From the NCBI GenBank assembly GCA_947846985.1, contig CANTUZ010000004.1:5632927-5696926 (forward strand): 64,000 bases of DNA. The letters run 5' to 3'. The DNA comes from Fratercula arctica (lineage: Eukaryota > Chordata > Aves > Charadriiformes > Alcidae). Below are positions 48,746 to 60,000 of the stretch, one piece after another (the first letter of the stretch is position 1; each line of letters opens with the position of its first letter). The notes beneath the pieces are model-generated. The model ran no database searches and was not told the origin of the DNA. It worked only from the letters and a program-made list of their open reading frames with translations. The position numbers were made by a program, and so were the translations under genes.

Positions 48746-51700
48746 AGAATAAGGCCCAGGAATATTCAGGAATTTTGCAAACAGAGAGCCTGGGAGCAAG
48801 GAGCAATCCTTACGAGCTGGCCTGGGAATGGGACATTGCTCTGGTGATACGCAGTGTTTTAATCACAAAGCGTTTCCACTCATTTCCCAAAATGAGACCC
48901 AGGGGGTGATCAGGAAAAAAGACTGGCTCCTTTCTTCAGCAGATTTCAAAACTGATTATGTTTATGTTCAACTGAATTATTTATCCACCTCTGGAAACAC
49001 AGGCAAGCCTGAAGAAGAGCTCAGTGTGAATTCAGTGAGTATTTCATTGAACTTGGGAACATTTGGGTCATGTTCTCACAATCCAGTTTCCTCCAAAATT
49101 GCTTCTTGGGCCTAACGTCCCTGAAACTGAAATTGTTGAATGGCAGGAAGATGAGCTAAAATCTCTTAGCACATCTCTGAATTTCACCTCACAGTATTGG
49201 TAGGGACTGGACCAGCTGCAAATGAAGGATGAATTGAAGTCACGGGAAGAACTTGCCCTTGCAGAAGCCAGTTTCTTTGTGAAACTTTGAAACTGCAGAG
49301 GCCTGTAGTGACACCGGGGTGGTGTTACTGTACCCTGAGGAGCCGAGAACTTCAGCCAAGTGATACTGAGCTTTGGCTGAAGTGCTGAATTTAACCAACT
49401 GTTTATCAAGTGTCTACAAATGCAAAGACCATCTGGCTTTGATTACAGACACTTAACAATTTTGATTGCTGGGACAAGACTCTGACAGCAAGCTAAACAT
49501 CAGACAGGGGTGCCCAGAGCTTCAAAAGAGGACAAGTAGAGACTACGGTCCCCCGTCTATTAAGAGTTGTCACCTGGAATGAGGTGGAAGACGCCTCTAA
49601 TTACTTGGCGTAGCAGGCAACGAGATCAACTGGTCTTCCTGCCCCTTCTCTCTGCCCTCAGATGCCATCTCTTCAGCCGATGTAAATGGGTGAGGTAATG
49701 ACATTAGAAGAGTCTTGGCTGATTTCACAAGGTAAGAATATAGTCCCCAACTGCTTAAAGTCTTCTTATTTTTTGACACAAGAACTGTGTTCTTTACACA
49801 TTAGTACTTCACATCTGATGAACTATAAAATGTTTTTTCTCAGGAGAATCAGAGCTCAATTTTACACATTTGGAACGATAATAATTAAAAATACCACACA
49901 CATTGCAGCAGCATGAAAAACATGTTATATTACAGGGAGCAGCTGTGCATATTATTATGAGAATTTTTCGCTTTCAGTTCAGGGTAGCTGGATAATGTTA
50001 AATAGAGTGTATTTTGATGCAGACCTGTGCTGATTTTACCTTGTAACTGATTCATCAGGTAAAATTAAAAAAAATATTCATTTTTAAAGCTTGCTTATAG
50101 GAACTCCAGTATATTTGAATAACTGAGATAAAATATTTCTGTACACAAAAGGAACAAAAATATCCCTAGAGCATACCCAGACTTCATTTACTATGCCTCC
50201 AAACAAAACTTTCCCTCTGTGCACAGCTATGTAGCTCCACATATTCATGTTAATGGTGTCATTAATCTTCCCTGCAGCAATCTCTACCTCTCAGCTTTTA
50301 CACATTCAGCACCTGGGTCAAATTTGACCTGACAAGTTTGTCCTTGAATACTATCATTTACAAAGTCCATGTTAAAAAAAAATCTATGTATTATCAGAAC
50401 TGCTGCATTTTATCAAATAACTGCCACCAGCTCTTGCCTGAAATAGTTGATTTGCAAAGCTGTTGCCACCGAACTGTGGAAACCAACCATCAGTCAAAGG
50501 CTTGTTTTGCTCTTTTTTTTATAGCAATAGCAAATGAACTGCAGATGGAGCACTGTTTATACTTTCCCATCATCTCTGGAGTGCCTGGAACTGTTGCTGT
50601 GATGTCATTGCATTTGGGCAGGATATAGAGAAAGCAGCAACGCTGGAAATAGTTATTTACTGTGTTAGGGCCAGTTCGGCTTGTAGCATAGGAAGAACAT
50701 CAAGGTGCTTGAAATGGAAGGTGACATGACCTCACTTTTCACATAGACCTATAGCAGAAACACCACATGGAAAAAAGAAGTTTGATATGTCTACTGATCA
50801 AATAGAAAATAGGAAGAACTTGTTCTTAGATTTTATGTAGCTTCATGTCAGAAGGAACTTTTCTTTGTTTGAGGTGTATATCTGAAATCTCTGTCACTGA
50901 AATATTGGCCTTTCTGGCTGTGACGGATGAGTTCTGTCAGATGAAGGCATATGATTTATTACGTTCCCACTCTCAGGCGTCTACCTCACCTTTCTGCAGA
51001 AGTTACCTTGCAGGAGTTACAGAAGTGAATAATTGCAGTTAAATTTGCCAAACGGCAAATCGCAGAAGCTGCAGGACTGGTACGTGTTCGCCACAGAGCA
51101 GCCATCTCTGGAAAGAGGTGAGTGGACAGCTGAGAGTAGTAACGCCTTAAAACATTATAGCTAAATCTACCAGTGCCCATCTGTCCCAGTTGGAAATGGA
51201 GATAACATATGCAGATTCAAACATGCAATCTTCTATTATTATTACAATGTATTACTGGAGTACAAATGTCCAACAAACCACTGTGATTGGCCTGTACAGG
51301 GGAGCAGGCAGTGAGGATAAAGCAGAACTAATAAGGCTGGAGCAGCAAACCAAATTGTCCAACCAGCCAGAACTGTCTAGCAACAGTTCTCATCGGCACA
51401 GCCTCTGTGTTGGCCTCACGGCAGGCATAAACTTCAGGCAGAAATTCCCAGGAAGGCAGCGCGATGGCTTTGGCTTTGGGTGGATTGTTTCTTAGCATTG
51501 TATTGATAAAATGTAATTGGTTTTATGTCTTATCATAAAGTTTGATGCTGGGTACTGTACATATAGCGAAACAATTTTGTCTTCCACATGGTGCTGCAGC
51601 ACCTCTACTACCTCGCTTGTTCTCTAGCACCGTACCGGGCATCACTAACTTACACTTATTTGAACCACATATTTGCACATATAAAGCGGTGATCTTTGCT

Positions 51701-52910
51701 TGATAGACAAAATTGCAATAGAATTATGGTTTGTTTGCAACTTTTACAATTAGTAGTACAAAATTCTTGCTAGACAATGAGGAAGTAATATTGTAAAGAA
51801 ACCCTGTTTTCTGGCCAAGCAGACAAAGTTCCTTTTGTGACGCCATAACCTTGATTTGTTTTCTTTATCATTGCTTGTGCGCTTTCCAGCTCTCTCTTAT
51901 CAAGCTTTCACAATGACTGTCTCAGTCACCAATGTGACTTACAGAGTTTCTGCTGCAAGTACAGATTACTGGATAAAGCCTAGTAGAGAACGCGAGCAAG
52001 TCTATGATTAATTTCCTGCATAAATGCTGCTTTGCTTTATGCACAACAAACACCAGCTGGCTTAAACGACTACTTCCAAATTTTCCAAAGAGGGAGGAAT
52101 CCCCTCACGATGTAGATCCAGGATAGCCAGTTCCATACCAGCCCATTTGCAGTCCTGGCTTAAAGTGCTCCGGCTCTGAGCAGGGTTCTGATAGAGGGAT
52201 GAGTGCTGGCTGTGAGGATACCTAGCAGGTGCCTGTAATTTAGATTAACTATAAAGCTGATCTCTCTCTAGTCCCCAGGTTAGCAGCTCTGTGGGGATAT
52301 GGCCAGGTTAGCTGAACCAATTGGGAGGTGTTGGGGTTTTTTTTGCCTCTGAGCTACTGCAGCCAGTCCTGCGTGGTGGGGATGTGACCTGCAATGATAG
52401 AAAGGATTGTGGAAAGGCCTAATCCCAGGTAAGAAGTTAAGGCTGGTCTAGTACAAACTGGTAAAGTAGTGAAAGTTTAGGTAGGGTTCATTCCCTTTTC
52501 TCTAGTGATTTTCAAGAAGCTTTTTATCTAATTCCGCTTTCCTAAGCGCAGAGTATCTTTCAGCTCAATTAAGCCAGTCTGTAGAGAAATGTCGGAATGA
52601 GTTCTTCATATGGCAGCCTATGTATGGTGGACAAATGTCCTTTGTTTTTATTTTAATAATGAGTTTTCAAGGCATCTATACAAAATTATTCTCTTCTGAC
52701 TGTAGTGTTTAGGACTCAATTTCAATGCTGTCTGTAGGCAGGTGCATTATTATGTGTTTAATAGTCACTTAAGATTCACTTAAAGGTTTTATTACAGCAT
52801 GCTTTTTAATAGTGCACAGCTGATTTCTGGAGAGGTTCTGTTCCTGTATTTGTGTTTAACTTATGTTTTTTTAAAAAAAGGGTGAAATTTTAAAGATGTT
52901 AGTAGTATCT
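48746..52910. other. noncoding stretch with a 14-bp palindrome
   Basis: No gene recognised. A segment at 49081-49300 gives a partly open plus-strand frame (PETEIVEWQEDELKSL, later KDELKSREELALAEASFF) broken by stops. It could be a decayed coding remnant. A perfect palindrome lies at 50316-50329. Confidence 0.45.
50316..50329. promoter_or_regulatory. perfect 14-bp palindrome GGTCAAATTTGACC
   Basis: Two nuclear-receptor-type half-sites facing each other with a 4-bp spacer. An oestrogen response element needs 3 bp, so this is not a standard one. Function unknown. Confidence 0.25.
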
Positions 52911-53125
52911 CTGAATATTTATGTTGGAAGGGATTTCAGGAAGTCATTTAGTCCCATTCCTCTGCTCCAAGCAGGGCTAATGTCGACATTAGAGCAGGAT
53001 GCTTGCGGCCTTTTGCAGTCATGCTCTTGGTGTCCGAGACCTGAGGTTTCACAGCTTGTTCAGTGCCTCTCAGTAGGAGCCACAGGGAAACGTGCTCTGT
53101 TCGGCTCCCAGACAGCCTCAGAAAA
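52911..53125 (-). mobile_element. old CR1 LINE 3' fragment
   Basis: GTTGGAAGGGATTTCAGGAA, GTCATTTAGTCCCATTCCTC, CCAAGCAGGGCTAATGTCGA and a CAGTGCCTCTCAGTAGGAGC segment follow the inverse CR1 3' UTR in order. Heavily diverged, no terminal repeats seen. Confidence 0.75.
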
Positions 53126-53868
53126 ACCTTGCTAGAGATTCTAGTGCTGTGACCAGCGATTGTGAATCTGCCAGCCTATTTCTGAAAAACCTGTTTCAGC
53201 TTGCTTGGCTTTCCTGTATTGAACTCGTGCTTAAAGGCAGAGGAAAGTAAATGTTCAGTAAGGCTCCACAGGGAGAAAGAACAGCATGGGATATAATTTA
53301 CTAAAGGTCAGGAGAGGGAGATATGGGAAGATATTTTGGCAGCCAAATGCAATCACGAACTTGCTTTCTGCTCACTTGATCTAGTTTCTTCTGCTCCTAT
53401 TTCTTCATCACCCTTTCTGTCACGAATGAACTGTCTCCTTCCCTGAATAGTTTGACTTACATTAGTTCCTCTCGCCTGGGGAGGGAGAATCCTGTTTTTA
53501 AAGAACACTATATACAACTTGTATTTTCTTCACATATTTTTTTACTTCAGAACTATCCATTGACTTTCCAGACTCAGAGAAAATGTGGATTACCCTGCCC
53601 AGTGGGTTGCTCTGGTTCTGCCCAGCTGTAGATGTATGCAATTAGAAGAGAATGCAGATAAATGAGAAGGCTTGGAGAAAAGCTCCTGTCACTGAGCAAA
53701 GTCCCACGATTAACTATGACCCTGAGAATCTCTCCTACACTGCGGCTAGAAGGAAACAATGAAATACTCCCGGTCACAGGTGACATGAGGAGAAAGGCTG
53801 CTGTGGTGCAGCTACAGACCTGCATGGGGGAGGACTAGCCTGGATAATTTAAAAGATGTTTTTACCCT
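53126..53868. other. noncoding stretch
   Basis: No exon or repeat recognised. An 83-codon minus frame (53574-53825) resembles nothing known. Confidence 0.5.
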
Positions 53869-53940
53869 TGGGCTAGATTCTAATTCTGGTTATGTTGGGG
53901 TAAATTAGGCATAACTTTACTGACATCAAAGGCTCTGGTC
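53869..53940. repeat. ancient amniote interspersed repeat copy
   Basis: GGGCTAGATTCTAATTCTGG, TATGTTGGGGTAAATTAGGC and ATAACTTTACTGACATCAAA follow the 'agattctgatctcagttacactggtgtaaatcaggagtaactcc' type of old repeat. Diverged. Confidence 0.5.
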
Positions 53941-55138
53941 AAGATGATCTAGCTTCATGCTCTTGAAACTGAGGTCAAACCCACTAACTTTTATAGGCAA
54001 GTTCTGCCCAAAATGAATGGGTGGAGCAAGGTCAAGCCTATGATTTTATTCTTTCCTGTGGGCACTTGCACAACTCGGTATTCACGGCTGGCTTTGTCTT
54101 TTAAAGCGCCATTTCTTTTGGCATCTCAACTGGCAATTGTTTGGCCGCAATGATTCAACTGCCCTGTTCTGATAGGATGGGTTAGGGGCAGGCAAGCTTG
54201 CAAAATAAAGATGCAAAAGGGTATGAAGTGATTTTTTTTTTATTGTACTGTAAGTAAGCTATATTGGATTCTAGGGGTGGAAGGTCATGCTATTATAAAA
54301 ATGGAGCTTGTTTTCAGCCTGTACCAGTTTTCTTCTTGCACTTTAGTTTTAAGTTAGTGAATCATATGCAGAGCAGAGATGAAAGTCTCAAAGTAAATGC
54401 CTGTGAACTCATTTTGAATAATTGCTAGCATTTTTCTTTATAATAAAACATAGGCATCAGGCAACTGCTGAGATACAGATCCAACTTCAGGTTGTTGTGC
54501 TTAGCTCCATGTCATTCTTAAGTTGGAAGCTTATACATGCACCAAGGACACCTTTTCTCAAATTAACATTCACTGGTTTAACTTCCAGTATTCCTGGAAG
54601 TCCAGTATTTCATAATTGTATCACATCTTGCAGCCAGAAGAGAAGAACCAAGTGTCTTTGCCTCAAGGCAAAACCAGTATCAGCGCCAGTAGCAACTTTC
54701 CATCTATGTGCACTTTAATCGTCTGTACCACACATCTTTGTCATGTCTCAAAGTCTGCCTGGCTGCTGTGATAAAACTTTCAGGGGTTTCCTCATAGGAG
54801 TAATGTCCTCTGGCATTTCTTATCTCTGAGTGATTTCATATTGATTCAGAATTGGGGAATTGCTTTAGCAGCACGCTGTGTAAGTCATTTCTAACAAATA
54901 GAAATCTAGCTGCTGGCTTTGCTGTTTTTGTGTCTTACAGCTTTTTTGACTTTGGGAGAAAAAATGTTTTCAGTCATATTCACAACCCAATGAAAGTTAA
55001 AGTTGCTGGTGTGGGCGTTTACTGCATTCACATACAATGTTATGGTAAGGGGCTGATGTGAAAATAATAAGTTAAAAAAATACTCTCCCGAAAGTATTTA
55101 CACCCCCGACTAAAGGTCGAACATACTATATTTCTTAG
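53941..55138. other. noncoding stretch
   Basis: No gene recognised. A T10 run lies at 54232-54241. A 98-codon plus frame at 54422-54718 looks like chance. Confidence 0.5.
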
Positions 55139-55154
55139 CCACTAGGTGGCAATG
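55139..55154. promoter_or_regulatory. CTCF-like motif
   Basis: CCACTAGGTGGCAATG fits the CTCF core (CCASYAGRKGGCR). It lies about 50 kb upstream of PDE5A in a gene-poor interval, where a boundary or loop anchor would be plausible. It is a motif match only. Confidence 0.35.
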
Positions 55155-56920
55155 AGATGTGGCCTTGTAGCTAGAGATGTGCAGGGACCATCCGCGGCAA
55201 TACTGGGAATTGGGTGTGAGAAGCCATATTCCTATTAAGTGACCGGCACCAGGCCTTGGGGCTTCTGCGAGACCTCAGCTTACTGACAGTGACTGCAGAT
55301 TCATTTAAAACCCAGTTGGTATAAATCAATTTTCCTTCCCTTGGTTGTCTTTTGTCATTTGCCACTTAACAATGTCATCTGTAGTATGTTTTAACATTCT
55401 CCGTGTCCTTTGGCAAGCAACCACGTTCTGTTATTTCAGCTGTGAGCCTGACAATCTATTGAAGTGATGATGGCTTTTTTGTAAGAAAATGCCAGTTATC
55501 TGGTCCAGTGATGTTGAGATTAAATCCGCTCAAGGCGATGTATACTGGTTCCAGCAACAAGAAATGAGAGCATGTGGGTACTCTGCTTACTTAGCAAAGA
55601 GCTGTCAATAAATTAAGAGTGAGTTTAGAGAAAAATATTTTCTCCTGGCCTATCCTGTTGTTGTAATGTTTACAAATAAAAGGGGTAAAAATATTCTACC
55701 AGGATTTTTTTTCCTATTGAGGCATGAAGATAACCCTCAGGAATGCTGGCTGTGCTCAGCAGCAGTTGTCCCAATTTGCACGAAGGTAGACATTAGGAAA
55801 TCTTCATTTTAATGGATGGTCTGGGAACAATTTATGTGTTTGTAGTAAGGCATTGCTCTGTAGGTATCACACTTAAACTGAAGCAGTTTCATTAGTAGCA
55901 GAATGCTACTTCAACAGCAATAAGGGCTTCATAGTTGTTTCCTTAACATCTAAGAAGAAACTGCTTCTGAAGCAGCCCTGGGTTGTCATCTTCACTTCAT
56001 TCACCACTTTTAGTTCCTAACGGGGCAATCTGAGTCAACAGAATTGACAACCATGTTCCGTGTGAGGTATAGTGTTTGGTAGGACGTGCTGCAAATGCAT
56101 GTTATAAAAATCATACTAATAAGAAAGTTGCTGTAGCAGAGGTAAACACTACAGACATAAAGCCAGCAGTGTTGTAGATGTTCATGTAAATTTAATTTCT
56201 CCCATGTCCATTGTGGTATCAGTCTTTAGTTATGTGATCAGTCCTATAGTTTTCTCCCATTTTCTGCTTATTTCTTTGGGCAGAAACAAAAGTGTATTCA
56301 GCTAAAGCTCTGACTAAACCACCTTGAGATAATGACACTTTAATCATGTTTTCTTGTATGCTCAGGTTCAGTTACAATCGTTTTGTATGTACGTACAATA
56401 AAAATGTACTTTCTTTACTAAAGTGGTGTGATCTTAACAGGTAAAAATGAGAAAACCCCATACAAAGTTCAAAAAGGGCAGGGAGCTAGAAGCCAGAAAA
56501 AGGATGTGGTTACAGTTAAAAGATTGAATTTCATTTAATAAGAAGCAGTCTCAGCATGCATGTTGCCTAGCCAAGGTAAACCACACAATAAGTTACTGTA
56601 TAAACAGAGAATCATAAAGTATATGATCCTTTAATCTTGAGGTGGCATCAGTGCAGTTCTGTTGTAATTATCTTTATTATGGGTAGGAGAACCTAATTTG
56701 GTTCCAGTTCCTGAAGAGGTATGGTAACTTCTAATTGTTGGAAAACAGATAAAGACAATTCTACAGTTTCAAATGTGTGCTTAAAATTCAGCTGTCAGAC
56801 CTATTTCTACTTAACTATGCTTTGGAAGGTGTTTAAGGAGAACAGGAGTTTAACAAAGCATCTGGATCTCATTGAAGACTTGTTTTCTATTTTTGTGTTT
56901 CTTAACTTATTACTACACTT
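55155..56920. other. noncoding stretch
   Basis: AT-rich, with no exon, RNA gene or clear transposon recognised. Confidence 0.5.
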
Positions 56921-57008
56921 TCCAGCTGGGCTGATAGAGGCACAAAGAGGACAAGACATTACTCAAAGTCACAAAACAAATTTGTATCTCAGCTTAAATT
57001 TGAAAGTG
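56921..57008 (-). mobile_element. MIR-like SINE fragment
   Basis: CTGGGCTGATAGAGGCACAA, AGAGGACAAGACATTACTCA and AAGTCACAAAACAAATTTGT follow the inverse MIR core (ctgaggcacagagaggttaagtaacttgcccaaggtcacacagc), including spacing. Diverged. Confidence 0.65.
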
Positions 57009-60000
57009 TTCTTTTGCCTTTTGCTTTAAACATTAAATGTAAGAGCTTCCAATACGACTTGATAGTATTTTCACTTTTCACTTGAAGTTTAACTTGTAAA
57101 ATATTTTCTCACTTTGGAAACAATCTTTTAAAGATGTTACAGGAGGCTTTATTTTTTTTTCAGCTTTGCTTTGGTCCACTGATGCTGTTTTGTAGAAATA
57201 GTTGTTATTCATTTTCTTATTGAAGAGCACATGGTGGGGAGGTGTCCGATTTGGTAAGACTCCTAGTTGTATGCAGCACTACTTACATGTGTGTGTAGCA
57301 TGTCAGCATGTGCTGGTGCCCCACTTCCTTACAGATGGAAATAAAAACACCAAACCTGGAGCTACACTGTAAAATGTGCTGTATGTTAGAGGTAATCAGT
57401 ACTTGATTCTTCATACAGATAGAGAAATAGTGGAACATGCCAACTATTGACTGTATTGTGTTGTTTATCCTAGTTAGGCGTCTTCCCGCTGGCTGTTCGT
57501 CCTCTCAGTATCCATTTTCCAATTATTTCTGACTGAAACTTTTGCTTTCAAAACAAAGCAAAGAGCTGCAGTCACATTCATGTTCTGGTTGTTGCCTGCT
57601 GTATTCGTCTCTCACAGGACCATTTACATTTTTAATGGGTTTGTTGTCCTCCCACTCTGTTAAACTATGCCAAAATGCAAAATGTAATTGAGAAATAATG
57701 TATTAGTCCTCTTGTAAGGAAATAAGGAAATCCAAAAGGAAATTCCACTTATAAGCCTCTTCAATTCTGCTAAGGCAAACTATATTTTTGGTTGTCTGCT
57801 TGAGGGGGAAAACCCAACCCTAGCCATTTAGTTGAAGATGTGTGTAATCTTGGCTGTGCTGGCTGTTTACTGCTTAAGTAAATTAATGCGATTTCTGACA
57901 CCTGTAGATCATATCCTTCGGATTACTGCATAACCCAGCCAAATCATTTCAATGGGCGTGAAGTGGAAAGACAAGAAATTTATCCTAGGGTTTAATCTGA
58001 ATGCAATACATAGTTTTACATGAGATATGAAGAGGGCTCTTGAGACAGTAAACAGAAATACATCAAGAAGCAGCCATTTGGGTTTCAGATCTTTAGATTT
58101 ATATTCATGCTCACAGATCTAATTACTACTAGTGAACTGGAAAGATCCACATTGGCTCAACTCTTCTTTAATGTGCTGCTGATCACAGCTGTAGCAGCCA
58201 GTAAGTGAGAAAACAGAAAGAGCCTGGCAAACTTCAAACCCTGTTTGGTCCAACTTCTTTTTTGTTCGTGATCCAGGCAGACAAAGGCATGGGCGATTCC
58301 AATTTACTTTTTATCACACAAATGAGATCAGATTATCTCTCTGACTTTTTGTGGAACAAGCTTCTTAAGCGCAGTTGCAAGTGTAATGGTTCCTCCTCAA
58401 ATTCCTGCATTTATTCAGAGGTGTATATATTACTGCAGCTCTGAAAGCATCACAATATTATCCCTTTTGCCTGTATATCTTTTCTCTGACTAGAATTCTT
58501 ATGCCCTAACCTCAGATTCGTATGTTTCTCGCTCACCTGGCAATACTTAAAGCATTGTCAGGATTTTAAACTCTCCAAGTTATTGGACAACCATCAGTAA
58601 ATGCACAAGTTCTCACTTTGGAGAACTCCTTGAACACAATTGGGATGGATGTCAGCAATTCTACCTGTACCAGTCAAAAAAGTAGGAGACAAATAGAAAG
58701 GTAAGAGCGTGCTAACTAGTGTTGGAAAACAGTAGGCTTGGCAAATGAGAGCATGCAGAGCATCATGCTTTATTATAGTGTGGTGGAATTTGTTGCTTTA
58801 TTCTAATTTGCTGTGTTTTGAAGGTTTTTGTGAAGCTGTGATGGCACTGGAGACAGCAGTGATGGGGAGCGAGAGGGGAACATAGTTGGCATTCAGTCCT
58901 CAATCTCAGAAAATTTTGAAACCTGAATTGTTTTCTTCTGGGAAAACTTTTAGTGCCAGTTATGTTCCAACAGAATTTCTGAGGCAGCCTGCCCATCTGA
59001 CTTCTCTCTTTTCAAGCTTATAAAACAGCAACCTGATAGCATGCATCCATCCTTTTGACTCTGTAGAGCATAAGGCAATTGAAAAGTCTCTGGAACCTGG
59101 GTTTTGGATTCTAGCCAAAAGCATGGAAGCTGTAATTGGTGTTGAAGATTTTTCTTCTCTTAGTCATGCCTTTGTATTTGATCTCTTTCCAGTCTTCCCA
59201 AAGAACAAGTCATTAGCCACTCCTTTGGAAGAAGAAAGGCTTGAGGCAGCATAGCTTAGCTTTGTTTGACCTTTCAGCTCTGCTTTCCTTTGAAATCAGG
59301 ATTACTTCTGCTGTACGCCATTTGGATTACATAGGGAGTCCAAACATCTGAGAGAGTCAGGCAAATGATAACTTTAGGGTCAGTTTTCAAAGAAGCCTCG
59401 CTCCAGTGACCAAGACAAGGAATGAGACTTTTGGGGAACCCCTTTATATTGGCTGGTATGTTGGTGGGGTTTTTTTCAGAAGTTTTGATAAGTGTTATCA
59501 GAGTAGTTGCTAAAGCTACTTGCATGAAAATCTGAATGGGAGGTGAAACTGAAAATTCTAGCTGCTAAGGACAGGTCTTACCCTGTGTTGCCTGTTGAAG
59601 GTCTGCTCATGTCAGAAAAATATTTAAGCAAAAATTCAGTATGTAAAAGGAAAGAGTTAAATGATAAAAAAACTTCAAGAAATGAGTTATCTGCTTCAAC
59701 TGTCCAACAGAAAGAGCACACTGCTTTCCCCAGGCCCCAAAAGGGTTTGCAAGACTGACCTGCAAGAGAAGCTGACCCAATATATCTAGAAACAAAAGAT
59801 TGCTGAAGGAGTTGCCTTTGCCAGAAGAGCAGCTGCAGAGATGTTCCTCTTAAATGAAATGAACACTATACCAGAGAAATCCAATAAAATAGAAATCCTG
59901 CTAACCATACTACAGAATGGTTAACTTTTGGAATATTCAACCCATTTGTAACCTACAATTAATACAGCTAATCCATGATTTATATAAGCATGTTGCATCA

